A stretch of 10,662 nt of DNA from positions 1 through 10,662 of the forward strand of contig JAMCWS010000295.1 in NCBI GenBank assembly GCA_023480605.1, given 5' to 3'. Numbering within the stretch: position 1 is the stretch's first letter; every line of letters starts with the position of its first letter. The position numbers and the translations under genes are program-made. The notes below the pieces were generated by a model. It had not been told where the DNA came from. It saw nothing but the letters and a program-made list of their open reading frames with translations, and ran no database searches. Positions 1 to 7,585 of the stretch are shown in pieces. This DNA is from a bacterium. GTDB taxonomy: Bacteria; Sumerlaeota; Sumerlaeia; MVZB01.

Positions 1-2
1 AT

Positions 3-98
3 GCCAGGGCCGGCGGCATATTCAAGGGGATGCAGGTGGCGGCGGGGCTGGCGCTGCCCGCCGACGTGGCGATCGCCATCACCAAACAAAATCCGTGA
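3..98 (+). CDS. C-terminal tail of an unrecognised protein (5' end outside the window)
   Basis: An open frame enters from the left edge and ends at TGA 96-98. It encodes about 31 residues ending in DVAIAITKQNP. Nearly every codon ends in G or C, and hydrophobic and small residues alternate, so it looks like the real end of a protein rather than noise. I do not recognise the family. It lies directly before the arsC remnant in the same frame, so it may be the last gene before the ars genes or another broken ars component. It could also be chance, since only 31 codons are visible. Confidence 0.4.
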   Translation, partial: ARAGGIFKGMQVAAGLALPADVAIAITKQNP

Positions 99-331
99 TT
101 TAATTACGCGGTCACGGTCCGCGGCCTTGCCCGCGCTTCCCCGGCCTGGCCAGGGTCGCGCATGTCGGCATCGACGATCCGCCCGCGCTGGCGCGGGGTG
201 CCGCGAACGAAGAAGAGGCGCCTGGCAACTATCGCCGCGTGCGCGACGAAATCCACGCCTTCGTAGAAATGCCGCCCGCGTCATTATCGGATGAAAGGAA
301 AAAAGCCCATGAAACGAAGCCCCGATCCTGA
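99..331 (+). pseudogene. arsC: Remnant of thioredoxin-coupled arsenate reductase (ArsC, low-molecular-weight phosphatase fold)
   Basis: The second half of an ArsC is readable in two frames. From 99, in the frame of codon 99-101, it reads FNYAVTVRGLA, matching the family stretch F-D-Y-V-V-T-V-C-G-H-A. The match then moves to the frame of codon 131-133 with CPRFPGLARVAHVGIDDPP and continues through ALARGAANEEEA and YRRVRDEIHAFVE, the usual ArsC C-terminus, to TGA 329-331. The N-terminal ~80 residues with the CX5R phosphatase loop are missing. The redox cysteine of TVC is Arg (codon 120-122), and several residues between GH and CP are deleted with a frameshift. Prolines replace usual leucines, suggesting drift without selection. 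The frame runs 23 bp into arsM. Family assignment is from remembered homologues and is strong for the C-terminal part; the product cannot be active. Confidence 0.85.
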
Positions 332-1178
332 AAAGAAGGAACAGATCCGCGAGTCCGTGCGCGAAGGCTACGGCGCCATCGCCAAGGCGGGCGGATCCTG
401 CGGTTGCGGACCGGCCTCCTGCTGCGGTTCCGGCTCGGCCCGGCGCGTGGCGGAGGCGGTCGGCTACAGCGAGGCCGAGTTGGCGGCTCTGCCCGAGGGC
501 GCCAATATGGGCCTCTCGTGCGGGAATCCCACGGCCCTGGCGTCGCTCAGGCCGGGCGAGGTCGTGCTCGATCTGGGCAGCGGGGGCGGATTCGATGTGT
601 TCATCGCCGGCCGGAAGGTCGGCCCGAGCGGGCGAGCCATCGGCGTCGACATGACGGCCGAAATGATCGCCAAGGCGCGGCGGAACACGACCGCTTATCG
701 CGAGTCCACCGGCCTGGACAACGTCGAGTTCCGCCTGGGCGAAATCGAGCACCTTCCGGTGGCCGACGCCAGCGTGGACGTCGTCATCTCCAATTGCGTG
801 ATCAACCTGTCGCCCGACAAGCCCCAGGCGTGGCGCGAGATCGCGCGCGTTCTCAGGCCGGGCGGCCGCGTGGCCGTCTCCGACCTGGCGCTACTGCGCC
901 CCCTGCCCGAGGCCATGCGCGAGATGGTCGCGGCGCTGGTGGGTTGCGTGGCCGGCGCGGCGCTGGTCGATGAAACACGCGCGATGATCGAGGCCGCGGG
1001 TCTTTCCGAAATCGCCTTGACGCCCAAGCCCGAATATGTCGAAGCGATGACCGACTGGAAAGATCCGCTTTACCGCCAAATCCTGGAACGCCTGCCGGCC
1101 GGCGCCAAGGCCGGCGAGTTCATCACCAGTCTGGATATCGCGGCCAGGAAATCCGCGGCAAGCTGTTGTTGCGCATGA
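309..1178 (+). CDS. arsM: Arsenite S-adenosylmethionine methyltransferase ArsM
   Basis: Methylates As(III) with SAM in the cytoplasm, giving mono-, di- and trimethylated arsenic that can leave the cell. The 289 residues have the expected layout: N-terminal helix REGYGAIAKAG (18-28), a Cys cluster (C31, C33, C38, C39), SAM motif I VLDLGSGGGFD (86-96), the acidic SAM-ribose region at GVD (112-114), then a C-terminal domain. Three cysteines match the arsenite-binding set of the family: C71 in LSCGNP, C163 in SNCVINLSPDK and C213 in GCVAGA. The end, SCCCA, is a Cys-rich tail common in ArsM. Start 309 is preferred over ATG 291 because AAAGGA (294-299) lies 9 nt upstream, and 291 has no ribosome site. 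It sits between remnants of arsC and acr3 yet has no internal damage, so it is probably functional. Confidence 0.96.
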   Translation: MKRSPDPEKKEQIRESVREGYGAIAKAGGSCGCGPASCCGSGSARRVAEAVGYSEAELAALPEGANMGLSCGNPTALASLRPGEVVLDLGSGGGFDVFIAGRKVGPSGRAIGVDMTAEMIAKARRNTTAYRESTGLDNVEFRLGEIEHLPVADASVDVVISNCVINLSPDKPQAWREIARVLRPGGRVAVSDLALLRPLPEAMREMVAALVGCVAGAALVDETRAMIEAAGLSEIALTPKPEYVEAMTDWKDPLYRQILERLPAGAKAGEFITSLDIAARKSAASCCCA

Positions 1179-1393
1179 AACAGCCGCCGGCCAAAGCGCG
1201 TTACGAGGACCCGGGCGACGTCTTCCGCAACGGAAAAGCGCTCGGTCTGTCGCTGGTGCGGAACTGGATCATCGGTCCCGTCCCGTTGTTTGCGCCGGCC
1301 GTCGTCTTCCTTCACGGCCACCCCGAATACAACGGTTGCCGTCTTTTTGCGCGGCCGCACGGCCAAGGTATTTCCACACCCAAAAAAACTTGA
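1175..1393 (+). pseudogene. acr3: Fragment of ACR3-type arsenite efflux permease
   Basis: The frame starts in an ATGA overlap with the arsM stop. It reads AKARYEDPGDVFRNGKALGL, then SLVRNWIIGPVPLFAPAVVFL and HGHPEY, ending at 1330. This is the family stretch around K-V-R-Y-E-E-L ... L-G-L-S-L-V-Q-N-W-I-I-G-P ... H-P-E-Y, covering one transmembrane segment and the loop before it. The two N-terminal membrane segments are missing, and so is everything after H-P-E-Y, including the conserved segment with the key Cys. After 1330 the frame holds unrelated sequence to TGA 1391-1393. Two helix leucines have become proline (GPVPLFAP), consistent with decay. The ATGA junction suggests it was once translated together with arsM. 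It cannot be a working pump. Identification is from remembered homologues. Confidence 0.82.
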
Positions 1394-1417
1394 CCCTTTC
1401 CCGCCGGGCGCTATGAT
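1390..1417 (+). promoter_or_regulatory. Sigma70-like promoter of the mgtA leader
   Basis: TTGACC (1390-1395) and TATGAT (1412-1417) are spaced by 16 bp, the best promoter-like pair between arsM and mgtA. Predicted transcription start is about 1423-1425, exactly where the 11-bp leader stem begins. The -35 box overlaps the end of the degraded acr3 frame, so the decayed ars region stops where the mgtA unit begins. Predicted from consensus only. Confidence 0.6.
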
Positions 1418-1422
1418 ATTGT

Positions 1423-1466
1423 GGATTTGGCGGATACCTGGGTGTTAACGACTCCCCGCCAGATCC
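1423..1466 (+). promoter_or_regulatory. 11-bp stem-loop at the predicted 5' end of the mgtA transcript
   Basis: Bases 1423-1433 pair with 1456-1466 over 11 bp with a single G-U pair, enclosing a 22-nt loop that contains GTTAAC. The stem begins at the predicted first transcribed base. It may stabilise the transcript or be one helix of a larger metal-sensing leader. I looked for the M-box core and did not find it. There is no T run after the stem, so a plain terminator is unlikely. Confidence 0.45.
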
Positions 1467-1497
1467 CGCGCGCATCAACTTGAAAGGGCTGAATTTC

Positions 1498-1611
1498 ATG
1501 GACGACGGCGACGGTCCTAGTACCGCAACGGTCCTCCAGTCACGCAAGGCACATAATTTCGCCTATCTCGCCGGGCTGCGGGCCACGCGCGCGATGCCCC
1601 GCCTGTTCTGA
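1498..1611 (+). CDS. Candidate leader ORF 1 upstream of mgtA (37 aa, acidic start)
   Basis: A 37-codon ORF begins MDDGDGPSTATV and ends MPRLF, with AAGGG (1484-1488) 9 nt before its ATG. The D-D-G-D-G-P start is of interest because acidic residues and prolines at the beginning of a nascent chain are known to destabilise the ribosome at low Mg2+, the mechanism used by MgtL in enteric bacteria. Its TGA (1609-1611) is the first triplet of an 8-bp inverted repeat, so ribosome arrival at the stop would meet a hairpin. No homologue is recognised. It may be a chance ORF; the case rests on position, ribosome site and composition. Confidence 0.3.
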   Translation: MDDGDGPSTATVLQSRKAHNFAYLAGLRATRAMPRLF

Positions 1612-1645
1612 ATCTGTCCTCTCCAGGCTAAGCCTATCAGATTCA
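1609..1645 (+). promoter_or_regulatory. Nested hairpin in the mgtA leader
   Basis: TGAATCTG (1609-1616) pairs perfectly with CAGATTCA (1638-1645). Inside, AGGC (1625-1628) pairs with GCCT (1632-1635) around the loop TAA. The outer arm contains the stop of candidate leader ORF 1. There is no T tract, so a regulatory RNA structure is more likely than an intrinsic terminator. Confidence 0.4.
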
Positions 1646-1689
1646 CCTCCGGCAGGCCCCGGCAGCGCGGCCTGGATGGAGGGTTTCCC

Positions 1690-1860
1690 ATGAATCGAGT
1701 CATTCCCTTGCCTCGCCGGGCCACGCTGGCGCGCCGGACGGCCGCTTCGGCCACCCGCCCCCGGATTAGCCATCACTTGCGCGGCGGATGCTCCGCCCGC
1801 CGCAAACAGGGGCTGCGCCACTCCGGACGTTCCGGCGCCTCTCACCCTCCAGCCGTGTAG
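1690..1860 (+). CDS. Candidate leader ORF 2 upstream of mgtA (56 aa, PLPRR motif)
   Basis: A 56-codon ORF with a strong ribosome site, GGAGGG (1678-1683), 6 nt before ATG 1690. It begins MNRVIPLPRRATLARR. The enterobacterial leader peptide MgtL also contains PLPRR, and in both cases the peptide lies upstream of mgtA. The rest is very Arg-, Ala- and Ser-rich with no recognisable domain, and it ends at TAG 1858-1860, 91 bp before the mgtA ATG. The resemblance covers five residues only, so homology is not claimed. A regulatory leader peptide is the most interesting reading; a chance GC-rich ORF is the alternative. Confidence 0.35.
   Translation: MNRVIPLPRRATLARRTAASATRPRISHHLRGGCSARRKQGLRHSGRSGASHPPAV
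1777..1805 (+). promoter_or_regulatory. GC-rich hairpin inside leader ORF 2
   Basis: GGCGGA (1783-1788) pairs with TCCGCC (1792-1797) around a 3-nt loop. TTGCG (1777-1781) pairs with CGCAA (1801-1805) outside, leaving a small internal loop. A second short hairpin, CCGGA (1823-1827) with TCCGG (1831-1835), follows. Both lie within candidate leader ORF 2, so translation of that ORF would change them. The sequence is GC-rich, so chance pairing is possible. Confidence 0.3.
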
Positions 1861-1951
1861 CGCCCGCCGCAACGCGCGTCGCGCCCCCGCGAACGATCCC
1901 GCGGCGATGCGCGCCGCCTGGTGACTCACCCGCCCGGAGGAACGTCAGGGA

Positions 1952-4612
1952 ATGTTCAGGACGATTTTCGGCAAGATCTCCCCGATCCTGGTGGTCAAGG
2001 AGGCGAAAGCCTTTCATCCGGTTTCCGAGGATGAACGCCGCCTGATCGAATTGTGCGGCGGCTCGGCCGGAGAAGCACTGAAGGCCATGGAGTCCGGCCC
2101 CGAGGGATTGAGTCCCGCGGAGAGCGAACGCCGGCTCGACGTATATGGCCGCAACGAAATCTCGGAAGCGCAACGCCCCGGATTCTGGACCGACATCGTA
2201 CGGCGCTGCCGCAGCCCGCTGGTCGTCCAGCTCCTCCTCATCGCCGCGATCTCGGGGGCGATCGGCGAGTTGAAATCCGCCGTGATCGTGAGCGGCATGG
2301 TCGTCCTCAGCGTCGGTCTGTCTTACGCCCTCGACCGGCGCTCCTCGCGGGCCGTCGAAGCACTCGGCAAACGCGTCCAGTCGCATACCGTCGTCGTGCG
2401 GGAGGGCCGGGAGGCCGATATTCCGATCGCTGAAGTGGTCCCGGGCGACCTGGTCGTCCTGCACGCCGGCTCGGTCATTCCCGCCGACCTGCGCCTGCTG
2501 ACGGCCAAGGATTTCTTCGTCAGCCAGTCGGTCCTGACCGGCGAGTCGATGCCGGTGGAAAAAAACGCCGAGCCGTGCGCCAACCTGGGACGCGCCGCCC
2601 ACGAGCTGACCAACGCCTGCTTCCAAGGCGGCAATGTGCTCAGCGGCGCCGCCCGCGGCGTGGTGATCAACACCGGCGCGCGCACCACCTTCGGCTCGAT
2701 CGCCGAGCGCCTCTCCCAAACCCGTGAAGCGACCAGCTTTGACCGCGGCGTGCGATCCTTCACCTGGCTGATGATCCGGTTCATGGTCGTCATGGTTCTG
2801 GTCGTTTTTCTGATCGTGGGGCTGACCAAGGGCAACTGGATCGAGGCGCTGTTGTTCGCCCTCTCCATCGCCGTGGGCCTGACCCCCGAAATGCTGCCGA
2901 TGATCGTAACCGTCAACCTGGCCAAGGGCGCACTGACCATGTCGCGCAAGAAGGTCATCGTCAAACAACTCTCGGCGATCCAGAACTTCGGCGCCATCGA
3001 CATCCTCTGCACCGACAAAACCGGCACGCTGACCCAGGACCACGTCGTGCTGGAGCGCCACGTCGACATCATCGGCCACGAATCGGACAATGTGCTGCGC
3101 TACGCCTGGCTGAACAGCCATTACCAGACGGGCCTGCGCAATCTGATCGACCGCGCCGTGCTGGAATACATTCAATTCAACGTCGAGCGCAACTGCCGCC
3201 GTGTCGACGAGTTGCCCTTCGACTTTCAACGCCGCCGCATGTCGGTCGTCGTCGACTACGAGGGCGACCATGTGCTCATCTGCAAGGGGGCGGTCGAGGA
3301 AATTTACTCCTGCTGCGACCGCTACCAGGTCGACGAGGAAATCTATCCGCTGATCAACATGATCCGCGACGATCTCTACGAGGAGGTCGAAGGCCTGAAC
3401 GAGGACGGCTACCGCGTCCTCGGCATCGCCTACCGCGAGTTCCCGCGCGAAAAGACGACCTTCACCGTCGCCGACGAATGCGACCTGATCCTGCTCGGTT
3501 ACATCGCCTTCTTCGATCCGCCCAAGGACTCGACCGCGCAGGCGCTGGCGCAACTGCGCGAGTCGGGCGTGCGGGTCAAGATCCTCACGGGCGACAACGC
3601 GCTGGTGACGCGCAAGATCTGCCGTGATGTGGGGATGGAGGTGACGCGCGCCGTCACCGGAGACGAACTGGCCCGTCTGGACTCGAGGGAGTTCGCCCAG
3701 GCGATCCGCGAGGCCAATATTCTCGCGCGCCTATCCCCGGCGCAAAAGGAAATGGTGATCCAGGGCCTGCGCCAGGCGGGCCACGTGGTCGGCTACATGG
3801 GCGACGGCATCAACGACGCGCCCTCGTTGCGGGCGGCCGACGTGGGCATCTCGGTCGACACCGCCGTCGACGTGGCCAAGGAGGCCGCCGACATCGTCCT
3901 GCTGGAAAAGAGCCTGCTGGTGCTCGAGGACGGCATCAAAGAGGGGCGCAAGGTTTTCGCCAACATCATCAAGTATATTCGCATGGGGGCCAGTTCCAAT
4001 TTCGGCAATATGTTCAGCGTCGTCGGCGCCAGTTACCTTCTGCCGTTCCTGCCCATGCAGCCGGTTCAGATCCTCCTCAACAACCTGCTTTACGACTTCT
4101 CACAGACCGGCATCCCGACCGACAACGTCGACGAAGAACTGATCGCCCGGCCGCTCAAATGGGATATCGGCAATATCAAGTGGTTCATGATTTTCATCGG
4201 CCCCATCAGTTCGATCTTCGACTATGCCACCTTCGGCGTGATGTGGTTCGTCTTCCACTGCAACGCCTTCCTGGTCGCGGCGGCCGACGGCGCCGCACAG
4301 GGCCATTACGAACGACTGTTTCAGACCGGATGGTTCGTCGAGTCGCTCCTGACCCAGACGCTGATCGTTCACATCATCCGCACGCGGCGGATTCCCTTCC
4401 TGCGCAGCCGCGCCTCGCTGCCAATGACCGTGACCACCCTGGCCGTGATGGCCCTCGGCGCGTGGTTGCCCTACTCTCGGCTGGCGCGCGTCTTCGGCTT
4501 CGTGCCCCTGCCGGCCGGCTATTGGGGCTGGATCGCCGGCTTCCTGCTCGCTTACGGCATCATCACGCACACGGTCAAGACCTGGTTCCTCAAACGATTC
4601 GGAGGTGAATAA
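1952..4612 (+). CDS. mgtA: P-type Mg2+-transporting ATPase MgtA
   Basis: Inner-membrane P-type ATPase of class IIIB that imports Mg2+ using ATP. At 886 residues it is close to the enterobacterial MgtA (898). Landmarks: actuator loop TGES (196-199), membrane helix 4 with GLTPEMLP, the phosphorylation site DKTGTLT with D355, the IPFDFQRRRMSVVV-like nucleotide-binding stretch (here LPFDF), hinge GDGINDAP (617-624), and C-terminal helices with FIGPISSIFDYATF and LTQTLIVHIIRTRR, all strongly MgtA-like. Start ATG 1952 follows GGAGG (1936-1940) with 11 nt spacing. It appears to be the first large gene behind the promoter at 1390-1417, with a leader of about 530 nt. The EIIA gene follows after 2 bp. 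Some MgtA paralogues act as protection factors rather than transporters, but all catalytic motifs are present. Confidence 0.96.
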   Translation: MFRTIFGKISPILVVKEAKAFHPVSEDERRLIELCGGSAGEALKAMESGPEGLSPAESERRLDVYGRNEISEAQRPGFWTDIVRRCRSPLVVQLLLIAAISGAIGELKSAVIVSGMVVLSVGLSYALDRRSSRAVEALGKRVQSHTVVVREGREADIPIAEVVPGDLVVLHAGSVIPADLRLLTAKDFFVSQSVLTGESMPVEKNAEPCANLGRAAHELTNACFQGGNVLSGAARGVVINTGARTTFGSIAERLSQTREATSFDRGVRSFTWLMIRFMVVMVLVVFLIVGLTKGNWIEALLFALSIAVGLTPEMLPMIVTVNLAKGALTMSRKKVIVKQLSAIQNFGAIDILCTDKTGTLTQDHVVLERHVDIIGHESDNVLRYAWLNSHYQTGLRNLIDRAVLEYIQFNVERNCRRVDELPFDFQRRRMSVVVDYEGDHVLICKGAVEEIYSCCDRYQVDEEIYPLINMIRDDLYEEVEGLNEDGYRVLGIAYREFPREKTTFTVADECDLILLGYIAFFDPPKDSTAQALAQLRESGVRVKILTGDNALVTRKICRDVGMEVTRAVTGDELARLDSREFAQAIREANILARLSPAQKEMVIQGLRQAGHVVGYMGDGINDAPSLRAADVGISVDTAVDVAKEAADIVLLEKSLLVLEDGIKEGRKVFANIIKYIRMGASSNFGNMFSVVGASYLLPFLPMQPVQILLNNLLYDFSQTGIPTDNVDEELIARPLKWDIGNIKWFMIFIGPISSIFDYATFGVMWFVFHCNAFLVAAADGAAQGHYERLFQTGWFVESLLTQTLIVHIIRTRRIPFLRSRASLPMTVTTLAVMALGAWLPYSRLARVFGFVPLPAGYWGWIAGFLLAYGIITHTVKTWFLKRFGGE

Positions 4613-4614
4613 CG

Positions 4615-5397
4615 ATGGATAGCATCCTGGACGCCCTGCAGGAAGGGCGCCTGCTCGAGCTGCCCGACAACGACAAGGAGCGGTCGCTGCAACTGCTGGC
4701 GCACCTGATCGAAGCGATTCCCTCCCTGCCGGCCGGAACCGACGTGGCGGGCTTGATCCTGGCGCGCGAGAAGACCGCCAACACGTCGGTCGGCATGGGC
4801 TGGGCCTGTCCGCATGCGCGCATTCCCAGCGAGGGCGACCTGACCTGCGCCATCGGCTGGAGTCCGATGGGCATCGACTACGGCGCGCCCGGCGAACCGC
4901 CGGTCCGCATCGTGGTGATGTACCTGGTGCCCGACAACCAGAAAAACCATTATCTCAAGGAGGTTTCGACGCTGGTCAAGGCGCTCCGGAGCGACAGCGG
5001 CTTTCAGCACCTGGAGTCGGCGACCGACCTGAATATGGTCCGCCACCGCCTGCTCGACCTTGTGGGCGCGGCCAAGGAAATAGCCGGCCCCGACGCGCGG
5101 GCGCGCATGATCCAACTCGAAACCCTGGTGAGCGCCCCCACGGCGCGCGGCGTCGGGCTGGCGGGGATGCTGATCGAGCCGTTATCCATCATCGCGGGTC
5201 CGGCCATCAAGCCGGTGGTCCTGACACAAAACCGCGAACTGCATGCCCTGCTACTGGGCGCCCATCCCGGTCTGGCCGAGGCGCTGGGCCAGCAGGGAAG
5301 CCAGGAAAGCGGCCCTTGGCGCATTCTCAAGCGCGCGGCAACGCCATTTCAGGGCGACCTTGTCCTTTATGACTGCCTGGCCGTGCGGCCGGCCTGA
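4615..5397 (+). CDS. PTS EIIA (fructose/mannitol or PtsN type) domain protein with C-terminal extension, mgtA partner
   Basis: The first ~160 of 260 residues look like a PTS EIIA type-2 domain: a helical start (SILDALQEGRLLEL), A-G-L-I-L-A-R-E, then the phosphorylation motif ACPHARI with His67, then GIDYGAPGEPPVRIVVMYLVPD and a helix like the family's H-L-E-x-L. EIIA domains accept phosphate from HPr, and PtsN-type ones regulate other proteins; in E. coli PtsN acts on K+ uptake. The last ~90 residues (from about ETLVSAP) match no domain I recognise. GGAGGTGA (4601-4608) inside the mgtA end lies 6 nt before its ATG, and only 2 bp separate the genes, so coupled translation is likely. No EIIB, EIIC, HPr or EI gene is in the window. 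I infer a regulatory rather than sugar-transport role. Confidence 0.82.
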   Translation: MDSILDALQEGRLLELPDNDKERSLQLLAHLIEAIPSLPAGTDVAGLILAREKTANTSVGMGWACPHARIPSEGDLTCAIGWSPMGIDYGAPGEPPVRIVVMYLVPDNQKNHYLKEVSTLVKALRSDSGFQHLESATDLNMVRHRLLDLVGAAKEIAGPDARARMIQLETLVSAPTARGVGLAGMLIEPLSIIAGPAIKPVVLTQNRELHALLLGAHPGLAEALGQQGSQESGPWRILKRAATPFQGDLVLYDCLAVRPA

Positions 5398-5463
5398 GGC
5401 GGCCATACCATCTATTATGGCGTCCATGGCGTCGTTTTCGTCTTTTATGTTCCTTCAAGCCCG
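5398..5463. other. Short gap between convergent EIIA and gmk genes
   Basis: GCCATA (5402-5407) pairs with TATGGC (5416-5421), followed on the plus strand by a T-rich stretch (5434-5450) that is not adjacent to the stem. A shared termination zone is plausible, but a classical intrinsic terminator is not seen. Confidence 0.3.
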
Positions 5464-6069
5464 TCACTCGGACGCGGGCAGCCAGCGGAGGGCGCGATGG
5501 CGTTCGGCGGCGAGAATGGTCGAGATGGCGGCGACGGCCTCAACCAGCACTTTATTGACGATGACGTAATCGTAACGGCGCCAGTGATCGATCTCGCGCG
5601 CCGCATTGGCCAGACGCACGCGCAGGGCGCGTTCGTCATCGGTGGCGCGGCGGCGCAACCGGGCCTCCAGCACTTCCATCGATGGGGGCAAGAGAAAAAC
5701 GAGCACGGCATCGGGCGAGCGGCGCTTGACGGCCAGACCGCCCTGAACGTCGATGTCCATCACAACGTCGCGCCCTTCATCGAGCGCCGCCTCGATGACG
5801 TCGGCCCGCGTGCCGTAGAGGTTCCCGTGGACTTCGGCCCATTCGTAGAATCGGCCGGCGACGATCCATTCCTCGAAGACCTGCCGCGTAACATAATGAT
5901 AATCAATCCCCTCGCGCTCGCTGCCGCGCGGAGCGCGGGTGGTCACCGAGACCGAATAGACCAGGTCGGGGTGGGCCGCACGCAAGCGCTCGAGCACGGC
6001 CGATTTACCCCCGCCCGAAGGAGCGGAGATGACCAGCAGCAAACCGCGGCGTTGGTAAGGGAAGTTCAT
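5464..6069 (-). CDS. gmk: Guanylate kinase
   Basis: Phosphorylates GMP to GDP with ATP in the cytoplasm; essential for guanine nucleotide supply. The 201 residues are typical in length (about 200-210). Visible motifs: P-loop SAPSGGGKS (15-23), SVSVTTRAPRGSE of the GMP-binding region, the GIDYHYV motif, VHGNLYGT, DIDVQGG and a lid region rich in Arg (ARLRRRATDDE). The ATG (6067-6069 on the minus strand) has no clear Shine-Dalgarno within 15 nt, unlike most genes here. It lies downstream of icd on the same strand, 204 bp away, so it may have its own promoter. Many bacteria keep gmk beside rpoZ; neither rpoZ nor other usual partners are here. Confidence 0.96.
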   Translation of the reverse strand: MNFPYQRRGLLLVISAPSGGGKSAVLERLRAAHPDLVYSVSVTTRAPRGSEREGIDYHYVTRQVFEEWIVAGRFYEWAEVHGNLYGTRADVIEAALDEGRDVVMDIDVQGGLAVKRRSPDAVLVFLLPPSMEVLEARLRRRATDDERALRVRLANAAREIDHWRRYDYVIVNKVLVEAVAAISTILAAERHRALRWLPASE

Positions 6070-6117
6070 GGGAAGCGATTGAGTTCAAGTGCTTTAGGAG
6101 ACGCCCCTTAAAGGAGG

Positions 6118-6164
6118 AAAGGACCCAAAGGACCAAAAGGACCTAAGAGCCTAAAAAGACGGAC
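6118..6164. repeat. Degenerate octamer array (AAAGGACC-type) with an inverted copy
   Basis: Three close copies of AAAGGACC (from 6118, 6127 and 6136), then two eroded ones (6145-6151, 6153-6162), lie between icd and gmk. A perfect reverse complement of AAAAGGAC (6135-6142) sits at 6224-6231, so the transcript could form a stem around an 81-nt loop. Unit length is 8-9 bp without unique spacers, so this is not CRISPR. The rest of the icd-gmk gap (6070-6273) shows no gene. A minus-strand TATTAT (6209-6204) has no matching -35 box. Confidence 0.65.
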
Positions 6165-6273
6165 ACGCATCGGAACCGAACGGCTTTGAACGTGCGACAA
6201 GAGATAATATTCCATTGACTCAAGTCCTTTTCGTCCCTTCGGACCTTGCCGTCTCCTTCGAATTATCCCGGTA

Positions 6274-7524
<1,251 letters not shown>

Positions 7525-7585
7525 GGAAAACTCCCTCGTAACGTGGGTTATGCGAGCCGCGCCGCAGGCGCAAGGCCCAACGTCC

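Noticed and set aside
1423..1950. M-box (ykoK) magnesium riboswitch
   Set aside because: I looked for the conserved core (such as GACGCCAA or ATGGGTCAA) and found none. Only a covariance-model search could exclude a divergent form.
1766..3553. 595-codon open frame on the minus strand
   Set aside because: It lies antisense to mgtA, and its composition (His, Asp, Gln, Ala rich, no domain) is what GC-rich antisense codons give. mgtA has every family motif.
5497..6111. 204-codon plus-strand frame
   Set aside because: Antisense of gmk, whose P-loop and GMP-binding motifs are clear.
6118..6164. CRISPR array
   Set aside because: Units are 8-9 bp with no unique spacers, and no cas genes are present.
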